From Jatrophihabitans sp. (GTDB lineage: Bacteria; Actinomycetota; Actinomycetes; Mycobacteriales; Jatrophihabitantaceae), in NCBI GenBank assembly GCA_036389035.1, contig DASVQQ010000002.1, positions 1-64,000 of the forward strand: 64,000 nucleotides of DNA. The letters are read 5' to 3'. Shown in pieces: positions 1 to 8,476 of the stretch (the first letter of the stretch is position 1; each line of letters opens with the position of its first letter). Both the position numbers and the translations under genes were made by a program. The notes below the pieces were generated by a model. That model did no database searches, was not told the DNA's origin, and saw only the letters and a program-made list of their open reading frames with translations.

Positions 1-1
1 G

Positions 2-172
2 CTGGCCGCGCTACCGGCGACCGGCGGGGGGTTGGGCGCGAAGCTGAGCGCCGCCCGGACGGCTCTGCTGGCCGGTGTGCGGGTCAGGATCGGCTCGGGA
101 CTGCGGCCGGCGCCGGCGTCCGCGGCGCTGGCCGGTCACGGAACCGAGGTCGTCCTGGAGCCGGCCGGTTGA
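2..172 (+). CDS. C-terminal end of an amino-acid-kinase-family protein (partial, runs in from the left edge)
   Basis: An open frame enters from the window edge and ends at TGA 170-172, giving 56 residues. It contains GGGLGAKLSAARTALLAGV, which resembles the 'GGM..KL.AA..A..AGV' segment of glutamate 5-kinase and related amino acid kinases, where this segment helps form the nucleotide site. No start is visible, so the substrate cannot be named. Its 3' end overlaps the convergent CGNR gene by 37 bp. The family call rests on this one motif; glutamate 5-kinase, aspartokinase or a small-molecule kinase are all possible. Confidence 0.55.
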   Translation: MAALPATGGGLGAKLSAARTALLAGVRVRIGSGLRPAPASAALAGHGTEVVLEPAG

Positions 173-741
173 CCGGCTTGCCGGGCGCGGTAGGCGCGCA
201 CCTTCGCGATCGACCCGCAGGCACGACCGCGCGGGCCGACCGCGGTCATGCCGCACCAGCGCTTGGTGGCGCTGCGGGTGTGGTCATAGAACACCCAGCC
301 ACAGTCCGGGCAGGCCTTCAGCCGCTGCCACTGGCCGGAGTCCAGCGCGTCGAGCACCGCGGCCAGCACGGTGTCGCGAGCCGGCCGGCGGCCCGGTCCG
401 CCGAGGACCACCTGGGGCCCGTCCGGACCTGCCCGAACCGAGACGGTGAGCGGGTGCCGGCGTAGCTGGGCCTGCAGCCATCGCAGGTCCCGGGTGTCCG
501 GTCGGCCGTTGCCGACCATGCGGCGGATGCCGTCGCGCACCTCGGTCAGCGACCGCAGGGCGGCCCGGTCGGGCGGCCTGCCGAGCAGCGGCAACCGCGC
601 CCGCCACGATCTCCGATCGCGCCACAGCCCGGGCAGCTGGTCCACCGGCAGCCGGGTGCCGTTCGGGATCAGCCAGGTGTTGAGCAGGGCGCGCACCGTC
701 TCAAGCTGAGCGGGCGCGCTCTCGTGCTCGGCCTGGGCCAT
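136..741 (-). CDS. CGNR zinc-finger / ABATE-domain putative transcriptional regulator
   Basis: The protein has 201 residues. The N-terminal ~130 residues look like the ABATE (stress-induced, ligand-binding-like) domain. The C-terminal part carries the treble-clef zinc finger with C144/C147 (CPDC), C163 and C175, followed by KVRAYRAR. The family signature Cys-Gly-Asn-Arg reads CGSI here, so the name-giving residues are altered although the cysteines remain. Family members are presumed DNA-binding regulators. The gene is divergent from the MFS exporter starting at 793, a common arrangement for a local regulator and its transporter. The ATG at 741 has no clear ribosome binding site and may be leaderless. 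Confidence 0.88.
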   Translation of the reverse strand: MAQAEHESAPAQLETVRALLNTWLIPNGTRLPVDQLPGLWRDRRSWRARLPLLGRPPDRAALRSLTEVRDGIRRMVGNGRPDTRDLRWLQAQLRRHPLTVSVRAGPDGPQVVLGGPGRRPARDTVLAAVLDALDSGQWQRLKACPDCGWVFYDHTRSATKRWCGMTAVGPRGRACGSIAKVRAYRARQAGQPAGSRTTSVP

Positions 742-746
742 GATTC

Positions 747-752
747 AGGTTA
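747..752 (-). promoter_or_regulatory. Possible -10 element of a leaderless CGNR transcript
   Basis: On the minus strand TAACCT fits the actinobacterial TANNNT -10 pattern and ends five bases before the ATG of the CGNR gene. That spacing would put the transcript start at or next to the start codon. No Shine-Dalgarno is present, which agrees with leaderless expression. This is pattern matching only. Confidence 0.3.
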
Positions 753-792
753 TCCCAATTGCCGAATTGCACCAGCTGTTACCGTCATCGCC

Positions 793-2088
793 GTGAAGAC
801 GGTTAACGCGGCGCTCGCCCGGAACGAGGTGTGGTGGCGGTGGACCGCGGCGGTCGGTTGCGCGCGGCTGCCCCCCGCCATGGCGCCGCTGGCGTCGGTC
901 TTCGCGGGGCGGGAGGTATCGGGCTCCTACGCCTTCGGCGCGCTGCTGGCCGGCACGTACGCGTTGTGCGAATCGCTCGGGGCGCCCTGGCGTGGCCGCG
1001 CGCTGGACCGCTGCCCGCCGGCGGTTCGCGGCGTCCGGATGCGCAGGGCGCTGCTGGTGTCCGGGGCAAGCCTGGCCGGCATAGCGGCCGCGGTCTGGAC
1101 GCACCAGCACCCGTGGGTGCTGGTGCTGCTCACCGCGCTGGCGGCGATCAGCACCTCTGGCGTCCCGGGCGGCTACCGGGCGCTGCTCACCGAGCTGGTG
1201 GAACCGTCGCAGATGCTGCCGGCGCTCAGCTGGGACGCGACCCTGCTCGAAGTCGAGTGGTTGATCGGGCCGGTCCTGGTGACTGCCGCGCTGGCCAGCG
1301 GCCAGCCCGCCGTGGCGTACCTGGTGATGGCGTGCTGGGCGTTGAGCGGCGCGCTGCTGACCGCGATAGTGCCGACCGGCGGCGTCCGGCCCGAAAAACC
1401 GCCAGCCGGACTGGCGCCGCTCGGCGGGGAGGTTCCGGCAGCGAGGCCTTCGACGGCAGCGGTGTCAGCCAGGAGGGCGGTGGAGCCGACGAAGCCGGTC
1501 CTGAAACCCGAACACGGCGCCTGGCGCCATCCCGCCGGCTGGCCGTCCTACCTCACTTCCGGCGCGCTCGGCACGGCCGAAGGCGGCTTCATCACCGCTC
1601 TTCCGGCCTTGCTGCTCGCGCTGCAGGCCAGCGCGGCCTCGGCCGGCTTGTTCGCCGCCCTGCTGGCGCTGGCCAGCATGATCGGCGGCGTCGGGCTGTC
1701 CCTGCTGCAGGCCCGGCTGGGCGCCGAGCCCGGCCCGCTCGCCGACTGGGCGCTGCTGCTGATGTGCGCCTTGCTGCTGCCGGCTGTGCTGGCTCCGTCG
1801 GTGTACTGGCTGGTGTTGCCGGTGCTGGCCGGCGGGCTGTTCATCGCGCCCGTGAACGCGCTGCGCAGCAAGGCGCTGGAGCAGGCGCTGCCGGTGTCGT
1901 TGCGGGGCGAGGGATTCTCGATCCAGTACGGCGCCAACGGCATCGGGACCGCGCTGGGCTCAGGGCTGATAGCGGCGCTGGTGATGCACAGCATCGACCT
2001 GGCGCTGGTGGTGGTGCTGGTGATCCCGGCGCTGATCAGCGCCGGTTCCCTGCTGATCGGGGCGCGCGCCCGGACAGCCGCCCGCTGA
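793..2088 (+). CDS. MFS transporter
   Basis: The protein has about 431 residues and is strongly hydrophobic, with roughly 10-12 membrane segments and a central hydrophilic loop rich in Pro, Ala and Lys (around residues 195-240). The pattern resembles drug/metabolite exporters of the major facilitator superfamily. The frame is open upstream to a GTG at 724, but that start would lie inside the divergent CGNR gene. The GTG at 793 gives a normal cytoplasmic N-terminus (MKTVNAALARN). Substrate unknown. It is divergently paired with the CGNR regulator and may be controlled by it. Confidence 0.85.
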   Translation: MKTVNAALARNEVWWRWTAAVGCARLPPAMAPLASVFAGREVSGSYAFGALLAGTYALCESLGAPWRGRALDRCPPAVRGVRMRRALLVSGASLAGIAAAVWTHQHPWVLVLLTALAAISTSGVPGGYRALLTELVEPSQMLPALSWDATLLEVEWLIGPVLVTAALASGQPAVAYLVMACWALSGALLTAIVPTGGVRPEKPPAGLAPLGGEVPAARPSTAAVSARRAVEPTKPVLKPEHGAWRHPAGWPSYLTSGALGTAEGGFITALPALLLALQASAASAGLFAALLALASMIGGVGLSLLQARLGAEPGPLADWALLLMCALLLPAVLAPSVYWLVLPVLAGGLFIAPVNALRSKALEQALPVSLRGEGFSIQYGANGIGTALGSGLIAALVMHSIDLALVVVLVIPALISAGSLLIGARARTAAR

Positions 2089-2089
2089 A

Positions 2090-2129
2090 CTCACCGTGTT
2101 TCTCAAACCCTCACCGTGTTTCTGAAACT
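2090..2129 (+). repeat. Tandem direct repeat, 2 x 20 bp, after the MFS stop codon
   Basis: Two adjacent copies of CTCACCGTGTTTCTCAAACC (2090-2109 and 2110-2129), the second with two changes, begin one base after the MFS stop codon and reach the stop of the convergent M50 gene. Each copy contains a small GTTTC/GAAAC-like inverted repeat. Confidence 0.85.
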
Positions 2130-4540
2130 CACGGGGTCGAGGTGGGCGAGGCTGCCGACTCTGCCGGGGTGGCCGAAGTTTCCGCCGACGTTTCCGCCGA
2201 CGAGGGCGACTCGGACGGCGACGCCGACTCCGAAGCCGAGGGCGACTCCGAAGCCGATCCTGATCCGGACGGGCTCGCCGAGTTCTCGACCGGGGCTGTG
2301 CTCGCGCCGCCCGACGCTTCGGCCCCCGAGCCGGCGGTGCCCGAGCCGCTGGAGCCGGGGGTGGACAGCGACGGGCTCGGCGACCTGCCGGCGCTGCCGC
2401 TGGGCAGCGTCCCGGCCCCTGGCGCGTACCGGGTGACGACCTCGAGCAACCGCCTCTGGTACCCGATCAGCCGGGCGTGGATCTCGGCGTAGGACAGGCC
2501 CCGCAACTGCCCGGCGAAGGCCTGGATCTCACGCCAGAGCGCCTCGATGTCGGCGGTCTCGGCCGCGCTGGGCACCGCGGGCATGCTCAGCACCAGCTGC
2601 ACGGCCAGGGCCTGGGTGACGCACCTCAGGCACTGGTAGGTGACCGCCGCCGAGATGTTCTGGGGCACCACGACCTGGGCGTTGCCGAGGATCAGCAGCA
2701 CCTGAAAGCTGATCGCGGTGGCCTTGCAGGCGGTGCAGCTGGCGAAGGCGTAGGCCTCGTTCTTGTTCAGCACCGTGTTCTGATCGGCCCACACCAGGGC
2801 GAACGCCACGTCATAGACCACCGTGCCGTCGCGGGTGTTCACCGCCAGCGCCTGGTTGTCACCCTCTCCGGGGGCCGGCGGCCGGTTGAACGGAAAGACC
2901 CAGGTGGGCGCGGGCTTGCCGTCCGCGGTGTCCGTCCGCGGCACCAGCACCAGCGACAGGGCCGGCTTCTCGGCGCTGGGAAGCGGGCCGGCGTCAGCGG
3001 GCCAGATCGTCACCGCCGAACCCTGCCGGCCCTCCGCCACGCCGGCCAGCCCGGTGTGCGAGGCCACCGGCAGCACCTGGCCGAGGGTGCCGCGCTCGTA
3101 GGACTGGATCGGGCGGTAGTTGCCCCGAGGCCACCAGACGAACACCAGCGCCAGCAGCACCGCGACCGCGAGCAGCCCCGCCAGGGCTCGGCGGCCCGGG
3201 CGTCCCGCGGTCGCCTGCCAGACCTTGCCGGTCAGTTGCCGGACCACCCGGACGAGCAGGTAGCCGATTCCCAGGATGGGCAGCCCCACGGCCACCACGG
3301 CCAGCGCCTTGAGCAGCCCGCCGGCCACGTCGAAGGCGCCGAACCGGTCCAGCATGGCGCTGAACTGCCGGTCGAAGCTCACCGCCGCGGTGGCGAGGAT
3401 GCGGGGCAGGCTGAGCAGCGTGATCAGGACCACCAGGGCCAGCAGCGGGACGACCAGCAACACCCACAGCGTCACCACGGCCCTGGCCCAGGGCTTGAGG
3501 ACCTTGGACTCCTCGTTGCCCCAGCGGCTGGGCAACAGCCCGAGCAGCGTCGGCTTGATCCGTTGGAACAGGTCCGGCACGCCGGTGATGTCGGCCAGCA
3601 GGTGGTAGCCGTCGAAGCGCACCAGCGGCAGCAGCTGCCGGATCATCTGCACCAGTTGGGTGCCGATCACCAGCAGCAGGGCATCCCAGCCGGTCAGGGC
3701 CCACAGCCCGAACATCGCCACCGACAGCAACGCGTTGAAGTACAGCCCGCCGAGGTCGGTGCGGATCCGGCCGCCGCGACCGAGCCGGTAGCTGTCGGTG
3801 ACGTCGGTGTAGAACGCCGGCCACACCAGGTACAGCCCGGCGCCCATCGCGCCCGGGGTCGCGCCGCCGTAGCGAGCTGCCGCGGCGTGCCCGAACTCGT
3901 GAAAGCCGGCCGAGGCCACCGTGATCGCGAAGACGGTCAGCAGCAGGCCGGGCCTTTCGAAGGCCTGGTGCGCGGCCAGCGCCAGGCCCCGGTCCAGCAG
4001 CAGCCACTTGCACACCAGGACGAAGGCCACCAGCACCGCGAGGACCACCAGCGGGTTGAACAGCCATCCGAACGGCGCGGTGATCCGGCGGGTCACAGAC
4101 GGGTCGGAGACCACCCACCGAAACCGCAGGCCCAGCAGCGGGTTGGACCTGCGCACCTCCGGTTCCGATCCGTCGGCCCGGCACACCACCCCGAGCGGGC
4201 GCAGCTTGGCATCGACCAGCATCCGGGCATCGGCCGCCGTGATCGAGCGGCCCGAGCCGGCGCTGACGTGGGCGGCGATCTCGTCGTAGCCGCGTTGCCC
4301 GTCAACCGCTTCCAGGGTCCGGTACAGCAGGTTCGTCAGCTGCAGCATCTGCCCATCGGCGCGGCGTACCAGCGAGGGCGCCTCGCGATAGCCCGAACCC
4401 GGCGTCTGCCCGATCAGCTGCAGCCCGGACGCCGGGACCGGCACCTCGATCGAGCCGTCGGACGCCACGGACCCACCGTCGGCCGGCTGACCGGCCGGAG
4501 CTTCGGGGCCTCCGCCGGCGGCTCCGCTCACTACGCTCAC
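2129..4540 (-). CDS. PqqD-like domain fused to a membrane M50-type zinc metalloprotease
   Basis: The protein has 803 residues. Residues about 50-120 look like a PqqD/RRE winged helix (SLVRRADGQMLQLTNLLY, then D80 and the 'YDEIAAHVS' helix). A membrane region follows with the zinc motif HEFGH at 214-218 and a distal FDGYH at about 309-313 that can supply the third ligand, as in site-2-type proteases. The last membrane helix is near residues 450-465. The remaining extracytoplasmic part has two Cys pairs (CTAC, CLRC) and ends in a ~90-residue Ser/Pro/Glu/Ala-rich tail. It lies 41 bp downstream of the repeat-protein gene on the same strand, so that protein is its likely client. The GTG start has no strong ribosome binding site. 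Confidence 0.85.
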   Translation of the reverse strand: MSVVSGAAGGGPEAPAGQPADGGSVASDGSIEVPVPASGLQLIGQTPGSGYREAPSLVRRADGQMLQLTNLLYRTLEAVDGQRGYDEIAAHVSAGSGRSITAADARMLVDAKLRPLGVVCRADGSEPEVRRSNPLLGLRFRWVVSDPSVTRRITAPFGWLFNPLVVLAVLVAFVLVCKWLLLDRGLALAAHQAFERPGLLLTVFAITVASAGFHEFGHAAAARYGGATPGAMGAGLYLVWPAFYTDVTDSYRLGRGGRIRTDLGGLYFNALLSVAMFGLWALTGWDALLLVIGTQLVQMIRQLLPLVRFDGYHLLADITGVPDLFQRIKPTLLGLLPSRWGNEESKVLKPWARAVVTLWVLLVVPLLALVVLITLLSLPRILATAAVSFDRQFSAMLDRFGAFDVAGGLLKALAVVAVGLPILGIGYLLVRVVRQLTGKVWQATAGRPGRRALAGLLAVAVLLALVFVWWPRGNYRPIQSYERGTLGQVLPVASHTGLAGVAEGRQGSAVTIWPADAGPLPSAEKPALSLVLVPRTDTADGKPAPTWVFPFNRPPAPGEGDNQALAVNTRDGTVVYDVAFALVWADQNTVLNKNEAYAFASCTACKATAISFQVLLILGNAQVVVPQNISAAVTYQCLRCVTQALAVQLVLSMPAVPSAAETADIEALWREIQAFAGQLRGLSYAEIHARLIGYQRRLLEVVTRYAPGAGTLPSGSAGRSPSPSLSTPGSSGSGTAGSGAEASGGASTAPVENSASPSGSGSASESPSASESASPSESPSSAETSAETSATPAESAASPTSTP

Positions 4541-4543
4541 CCG

Positions 4544-4577
4544 GTTACCGCGCTCAGCCAGTTACTGCGCTCAGCCG
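4544..4577 (-). repeat. Tandem direct repeat, 2 x 17 bp, between repeat-protein and M50 genes
   Basis: GTTACCGCGCTCAGCCA (4544-4560) and GTTACTGCGCTCAGCCG (4561-4577) are back-to-back copies differing at two positions. They fill most of the 40-bp gap between the stop codon of the repeat-protein gene and the start of the M50 gene. Confidence 0.85.
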
Positions 4578-4580
4578 GCG

Positions 4581-5243
4581 TCAGGACTGCTGGTCGATCG
4601 TGGAGTCCTGGTTTGCGTCGGCGGTGGCGTCGCCGGTGATGTCCTGATCGATCACGGCCGACTGTTGCGAGACCGCGACCGCGCTCGAGTCGATCGAACC
4701 GATATTGGCCGACACGGCGGCGTTGATCGGCGCCGCGGCATTGACGTTGGCCGCGATCGCGCCGTTGATCGGCGCGGCGATATCGAGGTCGCCGTTGAGG
4801 TCGACGTTGACGTTGAGCAGGTCGCCGTCCAGCGCGCCGGAGGGCGTGGGAACCGGAGTCGGGATCGCGGTGTCGGCCGGCTCGGCGCCCTGGTCGATGC
4901 TGCTGGTCTGGTCGGAGGCCGCGGCGGCGTCACCGGTGATGCCCTGGTGGATCTCAGCGGCCTGCACCGCCTGGGCGCCGGCCTCGGAACCCACTGACAG
5001 CACGTTGGCGCCCACCGACGCGTTGATCGGCGCGGCGATGTTGGCATTGGCCGCCACCGCGAGGTCGATCGGCGCCGCGACGTCCAGTGCCAGATCGAGG
5101 TTGGCGTTGAGGTCCAGCAGCGACATGACCTCCTTGTCGGGCAGCGCGGTGGCGCCCTCGGCAGCCAGTTCGTCCTGGGACATGGGGGTCAGTTCGGCCG
5201 CCATCATCAGCTCCTCTGCGCGGTCAGCGCGTCGTTTCGCCAT
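4581..5243 (-). CDS. Two-module AAPIN-repeat protein with leader-like N-terminus, partner of the M50 protease
   Basis: The protein has 220 residues and no cysteine. Residues 1-42 are charged and end in ALPDKEVMSLL, which looks like a leader or processing region. Two modules follow at 43-118 and 142-218, offset by exactly 100 residues. AAPI(D/N) occurs at 57/157 and 71/171, ITGDA at 102/202, and IDQ at 116/216. The Q-spaced ends of the modules (Q..A.I.Q.ITGDA...Q.S.IDQ) recall curlin-type amyloid repeats. A Pro/Thr-rich linker joins the modules. The start has a good ribosome binding site (GAGGT). Similar actinobacterial proteins carry the label 'peptidoglycan-binding', which this sequence does not support. 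Function unknown; a surface or exported polymer is my inference. Confidence 0.75.
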   Translation of the reverse strand: MAKRRADRAEELMMAAELTPMSQDELAAEGATALPDKEVMSLLDLNANLDLALDVAAPIDLAVAANANIAAPINASVGANVLSVGSEAGAQAVQAAEIHQGITGDAAAASDQTSSIDQGAEPADTAIPTPVPTPSGALDGDLLNVNVDLNGDLDIAAPINGAIAANVNAAAPINAAVSANIGSIDSSAVAVSQQSAVIDQDITGDATADANQDSTIDQQS

Positions 5244-5292
5244 TACTTACCTCGGGTTAACGACGCCTGCGCCGAACCGTTACGACCGACGC

Positions 5293-5640
5293 TCAGCGCA
5301 GGCTCTCGAAGTAGGCGGCCGACACCCGCTTGGGAACCGCCAGGGACCAGGCGTCGGGCACCAGCTCGGACAGCTCGTCGAGCTCGATCTCGGTCAGCCG
5401 CACCCGCGCCCAGTTGTAACGCAGGTCGGACGGGATCGGCAGCTCGAATTTCGCGGGCTCGGCGGCCACCAGCGCGGCGCGCTCCTCCTTGGGAAAGGCG
5501 AAGCCCATCGACAGCTCGTCGGGGGCGACCGACAGGTAGACGATCCGGCCGACCTTGAACTTGATCCGGTCCCGGATCAGCGCCTCGTAGGTGCCCGGCA
5601 GCGGCAACGCCAGCCGGCGGACATCCTCCAGCGTGACCAT
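5293..5640 (-). CDS. MmcQ/YjbR-family protein
   Basis: The protein has 115 residues, the usual size of the YjbR/MmcQ family with a CyaY-like fold. Visible family features are the N-terminal DVRRLALPLPGTYE, the central KFKVGRIVYLSVAPDE with hydrophobic strands, and the C-terminal NWARVRL...DELSELVPDAW...VPKR. The family is often annotated as DNA-binding, but the biochemical role is not established. It lies 9 bp upstream of nothing on its own strand and directly downstream of the MFS gene at 5650, so the two may be co-transcribed. Confidence 0.85.
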   Translation of the reverse strand: MVTLEDVRRLALPLPGTYEALIRDRIKFKVGRIVYLSVAPDELSMGFAFPKEERAALVAAEPAKFELPIPSDLRYNWARVRLTEIELDELSELVPDAWSLAVPKRVSAAYFESLR

Positions 5641-5649
5641 CGGCTCAGG

Positions 5650-7026
5650 CTAGGCCGGCGGCTGTTCGGCGACCGAGACGCCGCCCGGCGGCAGTTCGGC
5701 CGACGGTTGCCCGGACGGCCGCTGCCCTGGTGCCTGCTGGGAAGACGCCTGTTGCCCGGACGCCTGCTGGGCAGAGGCCAGCTGCTCCGACGCCGGTGGC
5801 GGGTCAGCGGCGGGCTTGACCGGGGTGCGGATCGCGGCCATTCCCAACGGGGCCGCGACCAGGCCGCCCAGGCCCAGCACCCACCAGACCTGGTGCCCGA
5901 GCTGGGTGAACAGCGCGCCGCCGATCATCGGCCCGATCGCCGATCCCATCGCGAACATGAACTGGAAGCTGCCGATGTAGCGGCCCCTCAGGTGCGCGGG
6001 GCCGGCCATCGCCGGGTAGGCGAACACCGTCGGCGCGCCGATCACCTCGGCGGTCGTCCAGATCAGGGTGCCGATGATGATGACCGCCGGCCCCAGGGGC
6101 AACCCGTAACAGGCGACCCCGACCCCGACCAGTGTGAACGCCAGGCCGATCGTCAGCTTCAGCGGCCATTTCTGCGACAACTTGGTGAGCGGCAACTCGA
6201 AGGCGATCACCATGACGCCGTTCAGGGCGACCGCGAAGGTGTACCAGAAGATCGGGACGCCTTCGGCCTGGACGTCCAGCGGCAGCGTGGACAGGTACTG
6301 GGTGTAGACGGCGGCGTTGATCAGCGTGGCGAACAGGTACAGCACGTAGCGCCGGTCCCGCAGGACGTCGGTATAACCGCCGGTCGGCTCGGACGCGTCG
6401 GCCCCGGCCGCCCGGATGGTCCGGCGGGGCAAGGTCGCCATCGCCAGGCCGGCGTAGATCAGCGCGATCAGCGCCTCGCCCCAGAACAGCAGGGTGAAGC
6501 TCTCGTCATCGAGGTGGTAGAGCGCGAACCCGAGCAGCGGGGCGACGGTCGTGCCGACGTTCAGCCCGAACCGGTACATCGCGAAGATCATCACCTGCCG
6601 GCTCTCGGGTGTCAGCTCGGAGAGCAGCGTCGCCGAGGCCGGCCGGAAGATCTGGCTGACCAGGCCCACCAACCCGACCGCGATCAGCAGCACCAGGTAG
6701 TCGTGCAGGTACAGCAGCGAGGCGATCAGCACTGCCGAGCTGGACATGCTGAGCACGGTGGCGTTGCGGGCGCCCAGCCGGTCGGCGAGCATCCCGCCGA
6801 TCAGCACGCCGAGCACACCACCGATGCCATAGGCGCCCAACCCCAGCGCGGCCTGGGAGGCGGAGTACCCCTCGGCGATCAGGTAGAGCACCAGGAAGAT
6901 GTTGAGAAAGCCACCCACCCGGTTGACGAACACGCCGCCGAAGATCGCCTTGACCGCGACCGGTGACTCGTTGAAGGTGGCCCAGATCCCGGCGGTGCCG
7001 GCCTGCTCCGACGTCTTTGTCGACAT
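5650..7026 (-). CDS. MFS transporter with Gln/Ala-rich C-terminal tail
   Basis: The protein has about 458 residues with 12 predicted membrane segments, including GYSASQAALGLGAYGIGG and the loop ADRLGARNAT (the D.xGRR-type signature between helices 2 and 3). The C-terminal ~60 residues are a low-complexity SEQLASAQQASGQQASSQQ tail followed by Pro. I chose the ATG at 7026, ten codons inside the longest frame, because AGAAG lies at the right distance upstream. Drug or peptide export is typical for the family; the substrate cannot be read. It is followed at 10 bp by the YjbR gene. Confidence 0.87.
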   Translation of the reverse strand: MSTKTSEQAGTAGIWATFNESPVAVKAIFGGVFVNRVGGFLNIFLVLYLIAEGYSASQAALGLGAYGIGGVLGVLIGGMLADRLGARNATVLSMSSSAVLIASLLYLHDYLVLLIAVGLVGLVSQIFRPASATLLSELTPESRQVMIFAMYRFGLNVGTTVAPLLGFALYHLDDESFTLLFWGEALIALIYAGLAMATLPRRTIRAAGADASEPTGGYTDVLRDRRYVLYLFATLINAAVYTQYLSTLPLDVQAEGVPIFWYTFAVALNGVMVIAFELPLTKLSQKWPLKLTIGLAFTLVGVGVACYGLPLGPAVIIIGTLIWTTAEVIGAPTVFAYPAMAGPAHLRGRYIGSFQFMFAMGSAIGPMIGGALFTQLGHQVWWVLGLGGLVAAPLGMAAIRTPVKPAADPPPASEQLASAQQASGQQASSQQAPGQRPSGQPSAELPPGGVSVAEQPPA

Positions 7027-7173
7027 GCCACTCACTTCTCTTCCGGATCCCGGCACCCTGGGTGTGGCGGTTCTCCCCCGCCGCGAGCCAAGGCGTATTA
7101 AAGCGGATCCGCCAGCTATGGCGACTTTCAGCCTGGCTGAGAGCGTTTGCGGTGAGGTAGGCGCCCAGGTGGC

Positions 7174-8283
7174 CTAGGTCCAGTAGAGGATCCGCGCCTG
7201 CGGCAACCGGCGGGCCAGCTCGGTGTCGAACCACTGGCGCATCTCGGTCATCACCTCGCGCGGGTAGACGTACTTCACGCCGCCGAACTTCGACCGCTTC
7301 TCGCTGCGCTGCTCGGGGTCCATCTCCAGCCGGGTACGGGGGTACCACCGCAGCAGGACGTCCCGGCTCGCGGGGGTGAAGCGGTGGGTGATCAGCTCGA
7401 CGCTCAGGTCGAGCCCGGCGACGCCTTCGACGGCGGCCGCGGCGGCGTCGAGCAGCTCACCGTAGGCCTGCCGCCAGCCGGGGACGGCCATGATCGGCGC
7501 GATGGTCAGCCCCACCCGGTAGCCGGCCTCAGCCATCGCGCGCAACGCAGCCAGCCGGGCCGGCAACCGGGTGGTGCCGCCCTCGAAGCGATCGGCCACC
7601 TCGGCGGCGTTGACCGAGAACCGGGCGCGGGTGCGCCGCCCGTGCGGCAGGTCGACCAGTGCGGCCACGTCATCGAACTTGGTGGTGAACCGCAGCTGCA
7701 CCCCGTCGCCGAACTCGCCCCGCCCGACCCTGCCGATCGCGGCGGCCAGCGACCCGGTGACCGCCTCGATGCCCAGCGGGTCGGTGTAGCAGGACAGCTC
7801 GAACGTGGTGCCCTCGTGGCCGCGCTCGACGGTCCCGTTGGTGACGTTGCCACGCCCGGCGTGCGTGCCGATGCCGGCCAGCACCTCGTCGAGGTTGGCA
7901 TAGACCCGGGTGATCGGCGGGCCGCCGAGCGATCCGGCCAGGTAGCAGTACTGGCAGTGCGCGGGGCAGCCCCGCGCCAGGTCGATCCGCCAGTCGGCGG
8001 ACGGCGGGATCGGCTGGGGCTTCAACGCGCTCGGCGGCGCCACCACCACCGCGAGGCTGGACTTGGCCAGCGCGTAGGTCTGGCGCTCGGACTCGCCGCG
8101 CAACCCGGTGAGCCGGTCGCCGGGCAGCAGCTGGATATCGGTCACGCCGGCCGCCTCGCAGCGCCGGATGATCTCGCCGGTGTGCTCGAGGTCGGCGGCC
8201 GACCGGGTGATCAGCACCCGCTTCGGCGTCCAGATCCGGCTTGCGGCAGTGCTGGGTTCAAGGGTCTCGGTCATCTCTGGCAT
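7174..8283 (-). CDS. Spore-photoproduct-lyase-like radical SAM protein
   Basis: The protein has about 369 residues. The radical SAM cluster motif is CPAHCQYCY (C106, C110, C113), the CX3CX2C spacing of the SPL family. Further family features are the N-terminal Rossmann-like TPKRVLITRSA region and a C-terminal KYVYPREVM...WF segment. SPL repairs the spore photoproduct in UV-damaged DNA of Bacillus, but relatives occur in non-sporulating bacteria with unclear roles. The frame stays open far upstream into the GAF-ANTAR gene on the other strand; that extension is not homologous. The start is ATG 8283 or ATG 8274. A photolyase gene lies elsewhere in this window at 32106. Confidence 0.82.
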   Translation of the reverse strand: MPEMTETLEPSTAASRIWTPKRVLITRSAADLEHTGEIIRRCEAAGVTDIQLLPGDRLTGLRGESERQTYALAKSSLAVVVAPPSALKPQPIPPSADWRIDLARGCPAHCQYCYLAGSLGGPPITRVYANLDEVLAGIGTHAGRGNVTNGTVERGHEGTTFELSCYTDPLGIEAVTGSLAAAIGRVGRGEFGDGVQLRFTTKFDDVAALVDLPHGRRTRARFSVNAAEVADRFEGGTTRLPARLAALRAMAEAGYRVGLTIAPIMAVPGWRQAYGELLDAAAAAVEGVAGLDLSVELITHRFTPASRDVLLRWYPRTRLEMDPEQRSEKRSKFGGVKYVYPREVMTEMRQWFDTELARRLPQARILYWT

Positions 8284-8476
8284 AACAACGTGGGCACCGG
8301 AGACGTTCCGGCCGCCGCGACACCGCATGAGCCGGAAAAACGGGCTATCCGTGGCGTTGCCCCCCCGGCAGGTACCTCGCTTCGATGGTGCCCCCTTGTC
8401 GTATCCTTCGCGCAGATGGGCGTCTTGACAGCCGTCCAGGGAGCACACAGCCAGGTGACTCTCAGGGAGCGTGACC

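Noticed and set aside
831..2492. 553-residue open frame on the plus strand
   Set aside because: It runs in another frame over the MFS gene and into the tail of the M50 gene, with an Arg/Ala/Gly-rich shadow composition.
2477..4639. 720-residue open frame on the plus strand
   Set aside because: It is the mirror frame of the M50 protease gene in high-GC DNA; the product is a Gln/His/Arg-rich string with no domain.
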